DNA from: Pseudaminobacter soli (ex Li et al. 2025)
Lineage (GTDB): Bacteria > Pseudomonadota > Alphaproteobacteria > Rhizobiales > Rhizobiaceae
Direction: 5' to 3'
Assembly: GCF_003012705.1 (NCBI RefSeq)
Contig: NZ_PXYL01000008.1
Location: forward strand, 186,001 to 250,000
Length of the DNA stretch: 64,000 nucleotides
Shown here: piece by piece, positions 26,746-35,288 of the stretch
How the letters are laid out: every line of letters begins with the position of its first letter
Position numbering within the stretch: position 1 is the stretch's first letter
The notes under the pieces: generated by a model
The model's input: only the letters and a program-made list of their open reading frames with translations
Told to the model about the DNA's origin: nothing
Databases searched by the model: none
Program-made: the position numbers and the translations under genes

Positions 26746-28032
26746 TCACGCCGGCTGTGCGGCGCGGCGGCGCAGCGTCTCGCTCGGTTCGATCAGCAGC
26801 GAGAGCGCGGCGGCGGCAATCGCGGTCATGCCGGCAATCTGGAAGGCGAGAACGTAGTCGCCCTGCATTTCGCGCAGCGCGCCGCCGAAGAAGGCGGCCG
26901 TGGCGGCGCCCACCTGATGGCCGGCCACGACCCAGCCGAACACCAGCGGTCCCGAGCGGTCGCCGAAGGCTTCGTTCGAGAGTCTGAGGGTCGGCGGCAC
27001 GGTGGCGATCCAGTCGAGCCCGTAGAGCACGGCGAAGATGGTCAGGCTGACGCCCGAAAAGCCGGAATAGGGCAGATAGACCAGCGAAAGACCGCGTATG
27101 CCGTAATAGACGCCGAGCAGCTTTCGCGGATCGAAGCGGTCGGTCAGCCAGCCCGAAAGCGTCGTGCCGATGAGGTCGAAAATGCCCATCAGCGCCAGAA
27201 GGCTGGCGGCGCGCACCTCGGGAATGCCCATGTCGCCGCAGAAGGCGATGAGATGGGTGCCGACGAGCCCGTTGGTGGTGAAGCCGCAGATGAAGAAAGT
27301 GGCGAAGAGATACCAGAACACGCGGGTCTTGGCGGCCTGGGCGAGCGTGCCGAAGGTTATGGTCAGGAAGTTGCCGCTGGCTGCGAGCGAGGGCTGCTCG
27401 ATCTCACCCGGCTCGGCGCCATAGCGCGTGATGCCGATGGAGGACGGTCGCTCGGGCACGAAAAGATAGACCAGCGGCACGAGTGCTGCGGTGGCGACCG
27501 AAACCGCGATGACGACCGGCTGCCAGCCGCCAGACTGTGCCAAAGCCGCGAGGAAGGGCAAAAACACCAGCATGCCGGTGGCGCTGGAGGCCGACATCAG
27601 GCCCATCATCAGGCCGCGATTGGTCTTGAACCAGCGGTTGACGATCGTTGCGCCGAGCACGCTGGCTACCGCGCCCGAGCCGATGCCGGAAAAGACGCCC
27701 CAGGTGAGCACCAGCTGCCAGGACTGGGTCATCAGCAGGCTGGAGGCGGTCGAAACGGACATGAGCGCCAGCGAAGCCAGCACCGTGCGGCGCAGGCCGA
27801 CCCGCTCCATCAGCGCGGCGGCGAAGGGACCGGCCAGGCCATAAAGGAAGATGCCGACCGCGGCGGCCACCGAAATGGTATCGCGACGCCAGCCGAAGGC
27901 CTCCTCCAGCGGCAGCATCAGCACGCTGGGCGTCGAACGCAGCCCGGCAGCGATCAGTAGCGACAGAAATATGACCCCGACGACCACGAAAGCGTAGCGC
28001 TGGCCAAAGGGACGATTTTGAACTATGTTCAT
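26746..28032 (-). CDS. MFS transporter
   Basis: A 428-residue major facilitator with twelve predicted helices. The loop 2-3 motif is present in degenerate form (GLAGPFAAALMERVGLRR), and loop 8-9 reads GTTLSGWLTDRFDPR. It resembles the oxalate/formate and monocarboxylate-type MFS group, but cargo cannot be assigned. It is divergent from a TetR regulator; the left arm of a perfect inverted repeat begins at the base next to its start codon, so it is very likely repressed by that TetR protein. An efflux function is the simplest reading. Confidence 0.88.
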   Translation of the reverse strand: MNIVQNRPFGQRYAFVVVGVIFLSLLIAAGLRSTPSVLMLPLEEAFGWRRDTISVAAAVGIFLYGLAGPFAAALMERVGLRRTVLASLALMSVSTASSLLMTQSWQLVLTWGVFSGIGSGAVASVLGATIVNRWFKTNRGLMMGLMSASSATGMLVFLPFLAALAQSGGWQPVVIAVSVATAALVPLVYLFVPERPSSIGITRYGAEPGEIEQPSLAASGNFLTITFGTLAQAAKTRVFWYLFATFFICGFTTNGLVGTHLIAFCGDMGIPEVRAASLLALMGIFDLIGTTLSGWLTDRFDPRKLLGVYYGIRGLSLVYLPYSGFSGVSLTIFAVLYGLDWIATVPPTLRLSNEAFGDRSGPLVFGWVVAGHQVGAATAAFFGGALREMQGDYVLAFQIAGMTAIAAAALSLLIEPSETLRRRAAQPA

Positions 28033-28082
28033 GTTACTGACCGGTACGTTGCGGATTGCCTATGTACGTACCGGTCAGTAAC
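28033..28082. promoter_or_regulatory. TetR-type operator: perfect 17-bp inverted repeat
   Basis: GTTACTGACCGGTACGT at 28033-28049 is repeated exactly in inverse as ACGTACCGGTCAGTAAC at 28066-28082, with a 16-base spacer. Each arm contains the palindromic core ACCGGT. The element fills the space between the divergent MFS and TetR genes and abuts the MFS start codon. Such paired sites are typical for two TetR dimers controlling both promoters. Protein binding is inferred from position. Confidence 0.85.
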
Positions 28083-28102
28083 AAAGTCAAGAGAGCACAT
28101 GC

Positions 28103-28735
28103 ATGGCGACCAAGACGAGCACCACACAGCTGACAGAAACTGCCAAGCCGGGCGAGGCGGGGCAGCATCAGCCGCGCGCGGCCGAACGCATACTGGGCGT
28201 GGCGCGCAACCTGTTTTACCGTGAGGGCATTCGCGCCATCGGCGTCGACGAGATCGTGCGGCAGGCGGGTGTCACCAAGCCGAGCCTCTATCGCAGCTTT
28301 TCCTCGAAGGACGAACTCGCCGCCACCTATCTGCGTAACTACGAGGTGGAGTTCTGGGAGCGTTTCGACCAGGCGGTGTCGGCGCATCCCGGCGATCCGC
28401 GCAGCCAGATCCGCGCCTTCCTGACCCGGGTCGGTCACCGTGCGGTGCAGACCGATTACCGCGGCTGCGGCATGACCAATGCGGCGATCGAATATCCCGA
28501 GCATGGCCATCCGGCGCGCCAGGTGGGCGAGGAAAACAAGCGCGAGCTGCGCCGGCGCCTGCGCGCCATGGCCGCTGAAATGGGTGCGGAAGACGCCGAC
28601 ACGCTGGGCGACGGCCTGCTTCTTCTGCTCGAAGGCGCCTATGTTTCCGGCCAGCTGTTCGGCCCCGGCGGCCCCGCCGCTTCGGTGGCTGAAAATGCCG
28701 ATAGACTGATTTCGGCAAGCCTGAAGGCGCGCTGA
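28103..28735 (+). CDS. TetR/AcrR family transcriptional repressor
   Basis: A 210-residue regulator. The N-terminal DNA-binding domain (about residues 24-75) has the TetR signature IRAIGVDEIVRQAGVTKPSL followed by YRSFSSKDEL. The C-terminal all-helical ligand domain contains YRGCGMTNAA, which places it in the TetR subgroup with a conserved G-C-x-x-x-N segment. It should repress itself and the divergent MFS gene through the inverted repeat at 28033-28082. Inducer unknown. Confidence 0.93.
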   Translation: MATKTSTTQLTETAKPGEAGQHQPRAAERILGVARNLFYREGIRAIGVDEIVRQAGVTKPSLYRSFSSKDELAATYLRNYEVEFWERFDQAVSAHPGDPRSQIRAFLTRVGHRAVQTDYRGCGMTNAAIEYPEHGHPARQVGEENKRELRRRLRAMAAEMGAEDADTLGDGLLLLLEGAYVSGQLFGPGGPAASVAENADRLISASLKAR

Positions 28736-28760
28736 CCCGCGCGCCCGGCGTCCGGCGGGA

Positions 28761-29954
28761 TTACTCCGATCCTATGAGCCGTTTCGGCTCCCGTTCGGGC
28801 AGCATCTCGTCGGTCATCTGAGCCACGCTGACGGATGCCCCGTCGGTCTGCTCTACCTCACGCAGCCATTCGCGCCAGATCGCAACCAGCAGCGCCATCA
28901 GCACCGGGCCGATGAACAGGCCCAGGAAGCCCATGGTCTTCACGCCGCCGATCAGGCCGAAGAAGGTGGGCAGGAAGGGCAGCTTGATCGGTCCGCCGAC
29001 CAGCTTGGGCCGCAGCGTCTTGTCGACGATGAAGAGTTCGATCGAGCCCCAGGCAAGCAGGGCAATGCCGGCGATGGGCGTGCCGCGTGCCACCAGATAG
29101 GCCGAGACCAGCGTGAAAGACAGCGGTGCGCCGCCGGGGATCAGCGCCATGACGCCGGTCAGCACGCCGAGCGTGACCGGGGAGGGAACGCCGGCGATCC
29201 AGTAGGCGATGCCCAGCACCACGCCTTCGCCGATGGCGATCAGCGTCATGCCGGTCACGGTGGAACTGATGGTCGCCGGCACCACGCCGGAAATCCGCTC
29301 CCAGCGCGTTGGCAGGATGCGCTCGCCGAGCCTGCCGACCTGCTTGGCGAAGCTTTCGCCGTCGCGATAGACGAAGAACAGCGCAATCAGCATGAACAGC
29401 AGCGTCAGCAGCAGGTTGAAGGCGCCGCCGCCGGCCGCCAATACGCCGCGATAGATGCTGCCGATATTGGCGCCGCTGACGATCTGGATGAGTTCGCCGA
29501 TGGCGCCGGGGTGGCCGATATAGCGCGTCCACTGCTCATCCGCCCACTCGCCGATGATGGGCAGGGCGGTCATCCATTCGGGCGTCGGCGCGCCGTTGCG
29601 GTTGGTCTCGACCGCCCAGCTGAACCATTCGCGCACTTCGTTGACCGTATAGATGCCCGCCAGCACGATCGGCACCACCAGGAAGGCGACGATGAACAGG
29701 ATCGCCAGCGTGGCGGCAACGGTGCGGTTGCCCGAAACCGCGTCGAGCAGCCGGCGGTAGAGCGGCCAGCTGGCAAAGGCGATGACGAGCGCGGCCAGCA
29801 CCGGCACCAGGAAGCCGTTGAAGAAATAGATGCCGGCGGCAACGATGAGAACAAGCAGCCAGCGCGCCGCCGTGAGCGGAGGGATGAGCGGGATGCGGGC
29901 AGGCGTGGAGAGCCCGAGCAGGCGGGGTTCGCGTTTGGCGGTCCCGGATTCCAT
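28761..29954 (-). CDS. AI-2E family transporter (PerM/TqsA-like)
   Basis: A 397-residue membrane protein of the AI-2E exporter superfamily (UPF0118). Helices lie at about 30-95, 180-205, 230-330 and 345-380, with the conserved loops VYRDGESF, LIPGGAPLSF and KLVGGPIKLP. Despite the name, members include Na+/H+ antiporters and permeases of unknown cargo. ATG 29954 is used; a TTG at 29963, better spaced from AAGGAG, would add three residues. The 245-base gap to metA holds one hairpin (30147-30170) without a T-run and nothing else I recognise. Confidence 0.85.
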   Translation of the reverse strand: MESGTAKREPRLLGLSTPARIPLIPPLTAARWLLVLIVAAGIYFFNGFLVPVLAALVIAFASWPLYRRLLDAVSGNRTVAATLAILFIVAFLVVPIVLAGIYTVNEVREWFSWAVETNRNGAPTPEWMTALPIIGEWADEQWTRYIGHPGAIGELIQIVSGANIGSIYRGVLAAGGGAFNLLLTLLFMLIALFFVYRDGESFAKQVGRLGERILPTRWERISGVVPATISSTVTGMTLIAIGEGVVLGIAYWIAGVPSPVTLGVLTGVMALIPGGAPLSFTLVSAYLVARGTPIAGIALLAWGSIELFIVDKTLRPKLVGGPIKLPFLPTFFGLIGGVKTMGFLGLFIGPVLMALLVAIWREWLREVEQTDGASVSVAQMTDEMLPEREPKRLIGSE

Positions 29955-30199
29955 TTCGCTCAACAGAAGGTTCTCCTTGGCATAGGCGCGTGCACTCTTC
30001 ACTACCCTTTTGCGCGAGATGCACCAAGGCCTTTCGCGCAGATATAGGTATTCGCCGGGTCGGGCAAAATGCATAGCCCGGCCACGGTGCGATTTAGCGA
30101 CTATAGCTGCGGAAAGGCGCTGCTTTGTGACATTGTGTGCGACCTGCTGGCGCGGGCCCTCGCGCGCCAGTCATGTCGTGCGCCTAGCCCTTATGAGGC

Positions 30200-31138
30200 T
30201 TATGCCATGTCGGGCTGAGGGAGCTGTCCGACGTCTTCCAGGTCGTAGGGCGTGGTCTGGTAGACCTGGTTGATCCAGTTGCCGAAAAGCAGATGCGCGT
30301 GCGAGCGCCAGCGGTTGAGCGGGCGGCGGGCCGGATCGTCGTCCGGGTAATAACCATGCGGCACTTCGATCGACACGCCGGCGGCCACGTCGCGGTCGTA
30401 TTCCTCCTTCAGCGAGGTGGAATCGTATTCGATGTGGTTGAACATGTAGAGCCGGTTGCCGGTTGCCTCGGCCACCAGGCAGGGGCCGGTGACGTCCGAC
30501 TCCATCAGCAGGTCGAGGCCTGAGCCGGACGGGATGTCGGCGCTGCGCACCTCCGTCCAGCGTGAGACCGGAATGGCGAAGTCGTCCGAAAAGCCCGCGA
30601 GATAGGGCGAGGCGGGGGCGTTGTTTCGATGCCGGAAAACGCCGAAGGCCTTCTTGTCGAGCGTGTATTTCGGAACGCGGTGGAAGTGCCAGGCGGCGGC
30701 CATGGCTCCCCAGCAGATGAAGTTGGAGGAATGGACGTTGGTGGTCGTCCAATCGAGGATGCTTTTCAGCTCGTCCCAATAGGTGACGTCCTCGAAGGGC
30801 AAGAGCTCAACGGGCGCCCCGGTGACGATGAAACCGTCGAACTTGCGTTCCTTCACCTCCTCCCAGGTCTGGTAGAAGGAGATGAGGTGCTCTTCGGGCG
30901 TATTCTTGGCCTTGTGGTTGCCGATGCGCACCAGCGTCAGTTCGACCTGAAGCGGCGAGGCGCCGATCAGCCGCGCAAACTGCGTCTCGGTGCGGATCTT
31001 GTTCGGCATCAGGTTCAGGAGCCCGATCTGCAGCGGACGGATGTCCTGGCGCAGCGCCGTCCGTTCGTCCATGACGGATACGCCCTCGCGTACGAGCACC
31101 TCGCGGGCGGGGAGCTGATCGGGAATCTTGATCGGCAT
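30200..31138 (-). CDS. metA: Homoserine O-acyltransferase MetA (acetyl-CoA type predicted)
   Basis: A 312-residue MetA-family enzyme acylating L-homoserine, the first step of methionine synthesis. Cys142 in ICWGAMAAA is the acyl-accepting nucleophile; the glutamine-amidotransferase-like His and Glu (FNHIEYD) follow. Residue 111 is glutamate (TGAPVE). In characterised MetA enzymes Glu111 goes with acetyl-CoA and Gly111 with succinyl-CoA, so despite the common succinyltransferase label this is predicted to be a homoserine O-acetyltransferase. Upstream lie a SAM-II riboswitch and an intrinsic terminator, giving SAM-dependent repression. ATG 31138 has TTGGAG upstream. Confidence 0.95.
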   Translation of the reverse strand: MPIKIPDQLPAREVLVREGVSVMDERTALRQDIRPLQIGLLNLMPNKIRTETQFARLIGASPLQVELTLVRIGNHKAKNTPEEHLISFYQTWEEVKERKFDGFIVTGAPVELLPFEDVTYWDELKSILDWTTTNVHSSNFICWGAMAAAWHFHRVPKYTLDKKAFGVFRHRNNAPASPYLAGFSDDFAIPVSRWTEVRSADIPSGSGLDLLMESDVTGPCLVAEATGNRLYMFNHIEYDSTSLKEEYDRDVAAGVSIEVPHGYYPDDDPARRPLNRWRSHAHLLFGNWINQVYQTTPYDLEDVGQLPQPDMA

Positions 31139-31155
31139 CACACAAGCTCCAAAAC

Positions 31156-31187
31156 AAAAAAACCGGCGGCGAAAAATCGCGACCGGT
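31156..31187 (-). terminator. Intrinsic terminator in the metA leader
   Basis: Reading the reverse strand, ACCGGTCGCGA (31187-31177) pairs with TCGCCGCCGGT around a TTTT loop: 11 pairs with one G-T wobble and one mismatch. Seven T residues then a G follow. It lies 18 bases before the metA ATG and just after the SAM-II aptamer, so it is placed for transcription attenuation. Its 5' arm (GACCGG, 31183-31188) can alternatively pair with CCGGTC inside the aptamer (31246-31251). Confidence 0.8.
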
Positions 31188-31213
31188 CCGAACGAATTTA
31201 TCGTCTTCGGTCC

Positions 31214-31264
31214 CTTTAGCGACTTATTTAACGTGGCTGCAAGCCGACCGGCCAAATCACCACG
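31214..31264 (-). promoter_or_regulatory. SAM-II riboswitch (SAM_alpha)
   Basis: The reverse strand shows the conserved SAM-II blocks in order: CGTGG, TGATTTGGC, GGCTTGCAGCCACG, TTAAA and AAGTCGCTAAA. P1 pairs CGUGG with CCACG, and the 3' GUCGCUAAA forms the pseudoknot with the loop. SAM-II is found almost only in alphaproteobacteria, most often before metA, as here. High SAM should lower metA expression, through the downstream terminator, ribosome-site occlusion, or both. Confidence 0.95.
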
Positions 31265-31392
31265 GAACGTAGAAGTCTTTTACGGCTGCGCTCGGGCGAC
31301 GTCAACGGCAAAGCTTTTCCTCGACAATCCGCGCCCCGGCTTGTATTTCCGCTGCATCCATTCACACCTCAGAAAGCCGGATACTTTCAGCC

Positions 31393-32505
31393 ATGACGAA
31401 CGCCAATGACGTGAGCCGCCCGCAGCCCAAACCCGGCATCATGGACATTGCGGCCTATGTGCCCGGCAAGAGCAGCGCGCCGGCCGGCGTCGACAAGGTT
31501 CACAAGCTTTCGTCGAACGAAAATCCGCTCGGCGCTTCGCCGGCGGCTATCGAGGCGGTGCGCGATGCCGCCACGCGGATGGAGTTCTATCCGGATGGTT
31601 CGGCGACCAAGCTGCGCGAGGCGATCGGCGAGGTTTACGGCCTGAACCCGGCCAATATCATCTGCTCGAACGGCTCGGACGAGATCATCGGCCTTCTGGC
31701 GCAGACCTATCTGCGGCCGGGCGACGAAGGCGTCTTCACAGAGCACGGTTTCCTGGTCTACCGCATCTACATCCAGGCTGCCGGCGCGGTGCCAGTGGTG
31801 GCCAAGGAAAGCAACGAGACGGCCGATGTCGACGCCATTCTCGCGGCAGTGACTGACAAGACCAAGATCGTCTTCTTGGCCAATCCGAACAATCCGACCG
31901 GCACCTACATCCCTTACGAGGAAGTGCGCCGTCTGCATGCCGCGCTGCCCAAGCACGTGCTTCTGGTGCTCGATGCGGCCTATGCCGAATATGTGCGCCG
32001 CAACGACTATGAGTCCGGCATCGAGCTCGTCTCGACGTCGCAGAACGTGGTCATGACCCGCACCTTCTCCAAGATCCACGGTCTTGGCGGCGCGCGCATC
32101 GGCTGGGCCTATGCGCCGACGCATATCGTCGACGCGCTCAACCGCGTGCGCGGACCGTTCAACGTCAATGCCATGGCCATCGAGGCCGGCGTGGCCGCCA
32201 TGCGCGACCGCGCCCATGTCGAGCACACCGTGGAACATAACGACAAGTGGCTGCCCTGGCTTGCGGCACATCTGACGCAACTTGGCCTGAGGGTTACCCC
32301 CAGCGTCGGCAATTTCATCCTCATTCACTTCCCGGACGAGGGGAAGCACTCGGCGGCATCGGCCGACGACTATCTGAGCGCTCGCGGTTATATTCTGCGG
32401 CGCGTTGCAGGCTACGGTTTTCCCAACGCGCTGCGGATGACAGTCGGAACCGAAGAAGCCAATCGCGGCGTAGTCGCCGCACTCACCGAGTTTTTGAAAA
32501 GTTAG
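31393..32505 (+). CDS. hisC: Histidinol-phosphate aminotransferase
   Basis: A 370-residue class II aminotransferase. PLP binding Lys227 is in [19 protein letters not shown]; other signatures are [16 protein letters not shown] and LDAAYAEY. It converts imidazole acetol phosphate to histidinol phosphate, and in alphaproteobacteria this paralogue often also transaminates prephenate or 4-hydroxyphenylpyruvate. The three-base gap to the prephenate/arogenate dehydrogenase gene supports the aromatic role. It is divergent from metA across 254 bases; the SAM-II element lies in that gap. Confidence 0.93.
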   Translation: MTNANDVSRPQPKPGIMDIAAYVPGKSSAPAGVDKVHKLSSNENPLGASPAAIEAVRDAATRMEFYPDGSATKLREAIGEVYGLNPANIICSNGSDEIIGLLAQTYLRPGDEGVFTEHGFLVYRIYIQAAGAVPVVAKESNETADVDAILAAVTDKTKIVFLANPNNPTGTYIPYEEVRRLHAALPKHVLLVLDAAYAEYVRRNDYESGIELVSTSQNVVMTRTFSKIHGLGGARIGWAYAPTHIVDALNRVRGPFNVNAMAIEAGVAAMRDRAHVEHTVEHNDKWLPWLAAHLTQLGLRVTPSVGNFILIHFPDEGKHSAASADDYLSARGYILRRVAGYGFPNALRMTVGTEEANRGVVAALTEFLKS

Positions 32506-32508
32506 AAA

Positions 32509-33453
32509 ATGTCCGCTCCATTGTTCGAGAAGATCGCCCTCGTCGGCATCGGCCTGATCGGGTCGTCGCTGGCGCGCGTCATCCGTCGTGAAGGCCTCAC
32601 AAGCCATATCGCCATCGCCACCCGCAGCCCCGAAACGCTGAAGCGTGCCGAGGAACTGGGTCTCGGCGATTCCTACTCCACCGGCGCCGCCGAGGCGGTG
32701 AAGGACGCCGACCTCGTCATCGTCTCGGTGCCGGTCGGCTCGTCCGGCGCGGTTGCCGAGGAGATCGCGCCGGCGCTGAAGCCGGGCGCCATCCTCACCG
32801 ATGTCGGCTCCACAAAGGGCTCCGTCATCGCCCAGATGAAGCCGCATCTCCCCGAAGGTGTGCACTTCATTCCCGGCCACCCGCTGGCAGGCACGGAAAA
32901 GTCCGGCCCCGACGCCGGCTTTGCCGAGCTGTTCGAAAACCGCTGGTGCATCCTGACGCCGCTGCCAGGCACTGACCCGGAGGCGCAGGAGAAGCTGTCG
33001 GAATTCTGGCGCCGCTGCGGCTCCAACATCGACACGATGGACCCCGAGCACCACGACATGGTGCTGGCCATCGTCTCGCACCTGCCGCACATCATCGCCT
33101 ACAACATCGTCGGCACCGCCGACGATCTGGCGACGGTGACCAAGTCCGAGGTGATCAAGTATTCGGCCTCGGGTTTCCGCGACTTCACCCGCATCGCCGC
33201 ATCCGATCCGACGATGTGGCGCGACGTGTGCCTGCACAACAAGGACGCGATCCTGGAGATGCTGGCGCGGTTCTCGGAAGACCTGGCTTCGCTGCAGCGC
33301 GCCATACGCTGGGGAGACGGCGAAAAGCTGTTCGATCTCTTCACGCGCACCCGCGCCATCCGCCGCTCGATCATCGAGGCGGGCCAGGAGATCGACGCAC
33401 CGGACTTCGGCCGCCAGGTCGTGGCGCATCCGGAGAAGCTGGCGAAGGGCTGA
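32509..33453 (+). CDS. Prephenate/arogenate (cyclohexadienyl) dehydrogenase
   Basis: A 314-residue TyrA/TyrC-type dehydrogenase oxidising prephenate or arogenate with NAD(P) in tyrosine synthesis. The dinucleotide fold is VGIGLIGSSLAR near residue 11. The catalytic histidine lies in FIPGHPLAGTEKSGP, and the helical C-terminal dimer domain includes PEHHDMVLAIVSHLPHIIAY. Fixed linkage with hisC (three-base gap) makes an aromatic amino acid pair. Substrate preference (prephenate or arogenate) cannot be read reliably. Confidence 0.93.
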   Translation: MSAPLFEKIALVGIGLIGSSLARVIRREGLTSHIAIATRSPETLKRAEELGLGDSYSTGAAEAVKDADLVIVSVPVGSSGAVAEEIAPALKPGAILTDVGSTKGSVIAQMKPHLPEGVHFIPGHPLAGTEKSGPDAGFAELFENRWCILTPLPGTDPEAQEKLSEFWRRCGSNIDTMDPEHHDMVLAIVSHLPHIIAYNIVGTADDLATVTKSEVIKYSASGFRDFTRIAASDPTMWRDVCLHNKDAILEMLARFSEDLASLQRAIRWGDGEKLFDLFTRTRAIRRSIIEAGQEIDAPDFGRQVVAHPEKLAKG

Positions 33454-33476
33454 CGCTTCTGGCGTTATCGTTAGTC

Positions 33477-33502
33477 ACGACGCGGGGTTGGCCCCGCGTC
33501 GT
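33477..33502. terminator. Hairpin between convergent tyrC-type gene and DUF2125 gene
   Basis: ACGACGCGGGG (33477-33487) pairs perfectly with CCCCGCGTCGT (33492-33502) around TTGG. Only short T-runs follow (CGTTTCCC on plus), so it is a strong stem with a weak tail, in the 63-base space between convergent genes. Confidence 0.6.
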
Positions 33503-33516
33503 CGTTTCCCGTCGCG

Positions 33517-34503
33517 CTATTGCAGCGGCGGAACCTGGCCGAGCTTGATGAAGGCAAGCGAGATCTTGCCCTTGACGATCTTGAGCGGCAGCGAAGGCGA
33601 CGGCCCGAGTATCGACAGGCCCATGAAGCCTTGCTGGATTTCCCGGCTCTTTTCGGGCAGCACGCCGCCCAGCACCGTCGCCAGTCCCTGCGGGTCGCGG
33701 ACCGTCACGCGAAGATCGGCATCGAGCAGCCCGTCCTGATCGACGGAGAACGGCCCGGTCACCGAAATCCCGGTCTTCTCGCTGGTGGACAGGTCCAGGT
33801 TGCGAATGGTGCCGGACTGGCCGCGCAGGCTCTGTATCCGGTTGCCGACCAGCTCCACGCCATTGTTGATGGTGAAGTCGGTGTCGCCGGACAACAGCGG
33901 CAGGGTTCGCCCCTGCACCAGCGAGGAGTCGAGCAACAGGTTGGAGAATGTGCCGGCGAGGTCGATATTGGCGCCGTCAGGGCGCATGTGCCCCTCGAAG
34001 GTGTCGACGGTCGCCAGCGACTTGCCCGAGACGGTCGATGCCTTCAGCTGGTGGCCTTCCACCGAAACCCGCTCCGGCAACGGCCGGGCCAGCCGCACGC
34101 TGGCGCGCAGATTATCCCAGTCCAGCGCGAACGGCTCGGTTCGCGGCGTGTCTATGCGAGCCGGGCCGTCCAGTTCGGCGATCAGATGGGCGGGATCGTA
34201 GACCTGGCCGACCGACCGGAAACTGCCAGCCGAGACGCTGAAGCCCTGCTTGGCGTCATCGAAGGCAACGCGGTCGCAGAACAGGCCGAGGCGGAACGGA
34301 AAGCCGCGCGCCACCGGATTGGTGCATTCGGCCACGACGCCGTCACGGTTCAGCTCCGCAAGGCTGGTCTTGGCCTTGGCCTCGAGCTTGTCGGCCAGGT
34401 AGAACCAGCCCAGCGTGTAGCCGCCGCACAGGATGACGACAACGAACGCCAGCCACATGACACGGCGACCGTAATTTGGCTTGCTGCCCACTTCTACCGA
34501 CAT
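33517..34503 (-). CDS. DUF2125 family membrane-anchored envelope protein
   Basis: A 328-residue protein with one N-terminal membrane helix (about 15-35, WLAFVVVILCGGYTLGWFYL) followed by a periplasmic domain. Two cysteines (AECTNP, LFCDRV) could form a disulfide. The rest matches DUF2125, a family seen in alphaproteobacteria and distantly reminiscent of AsmA-like repeats in its beta-rich pattern. Function unknown; an envelope role is likely. It converges with the tyrosine-pathway gene and is divergent from ChaC. Confidence 0.85.
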   Translation of the reverse strand: MSVEVGSKPNYGRRVMWLAFVVVILCGGYTLGWFYLADKLEAKAKTSLAELNRDGVVAECTNPVARGFPFRLGLFCDRVAFDDAKQGFSVSAGSFRSVGQVYDPAHLIAELDGPARIDTPRTEPFALDWDNLRASVRLARPLPERVSVEGHQLKASTVSGKSLATVDTFEGHMRPDGANIDLAGTFSNLLLDSSLVQGRTLPLLSGDTDFTINNGVELVGNRIQSLRGQSGTIRNLDLSTSEKTGISVTGPFSVDQDGLLDADLRVTVRDPQGLATVLGGVLPEKSREIQQGFMGLSILGPSPSLPLKIVKGKISLAFIKLGQVPPLQ

Positions 34504-34647
34504 CGTTGCGTCGATCCTTTGGTCTGGGGCGGTCTTTTCCGTTCCGGAGGACGGCGGAGCAAAAAACCGGTTTCCCCTTTTGGCGATGATACTTTACCCA
34601 TGGCCCGAAGCAGCACTGCGCGCTGCATACGGAGTTGTCTTGGCGAT

Positions 34648-35169
34648 ATGGGCGATTTTTGGGTTTTTGGCTATGGCTCGCTGATCTGGCGCCCAGGTTT
34701 TGCGCATGTTGAAACCAGGCGTGCGCATTTGCATGGCTATCGGCGTTCGCTTTGCGTGCGCTCCTATGTGCATCGCGGCACGCGCGAGCGCCCCGGCCTC
34801 GTACTGGGGCTCGATCGCGGCGGCTCCTGCGTCGGTCTGGCGTTCCGCGTGCCGGGCGACCTGCGCGAGGAGGTGGTCGGCTATCTGCGCGAGCGCGAAC
34901 TGGTCACCAACGTCTATCTCGAGCGGACCCATATGGTGCGGCTCGATGCGGGTGGCAAGGTCGAGGCGCTTTGTTATGTGGTCGACCGCAAGCACGAGCA
35001 ATATGCCGGCGGCCTCCACGAAGCCGAGGCGGCCCGCATCGTCGCCAGCGCGGTGGGGCAGTCCGGGCGCAACGAGGAATATGTCATGAACACGCTCCGG
35101 CACCTCGAAGCGCTTGGCATCCGCGACCATTGGCTGGAGCGGGTGGCGGGGCAGCTCGACGCGAGCTGA
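34648..35169 (+). CDS. ChaC-type gamma-glutamylcyclotransferase
   Basis: A 173-residue enzyme that cleaves gamma-glutamyl amides such as glutathione, releasing 5-oxoproline. MGDFWVFGYGSLIWRPGF is the diagnostic N-terminus with the YGSL substrate loop. ERTHMVRLD and EYVMNTLRHLEALGI complete the ChaC pattern. ATG 34648 is chosen for this N-terminus; an ATG at 34600 would add 16 unconserved residues. It is a cytoplasmic glutathione-turnover enzyme. Its neighbours are not functionally related. Confidence 0.9.
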   Translation: MGDFWVFGYGSLIWRPGFAHVETRRAHLHGYRRSLCVRSYVHRGTRERPGLVLGLDRGGSCVGLAFRVPGDLREEVVGYLRERELVTNVYLERTHMVRLDAGGKVEALCYVVDRKHEQYAGGLHEAEAARIVASAVGQSGRNEEYVMNTLRHLEALGIRDHWLERVAGQLDAS

Positions 35170-35288
35170 GCAAACGTTCGCGATCTTTTGACGGGAAATC
35201 CACTGGTTCGGGTTTGAACGGTCGCGGGACGCGGCCTAGCTTGTCCATGAGGCCGTTTGCACGGCCCGAAAATCATGGAGAGCTGATC

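Noticed and set aside
30147-30170. Terminator after metA (CTGGCGCG with CGCGCCAG)
   Set aside because: The stem has no T-run on either side and is 30 bases from the stop codon; it cannot be called a terminator.
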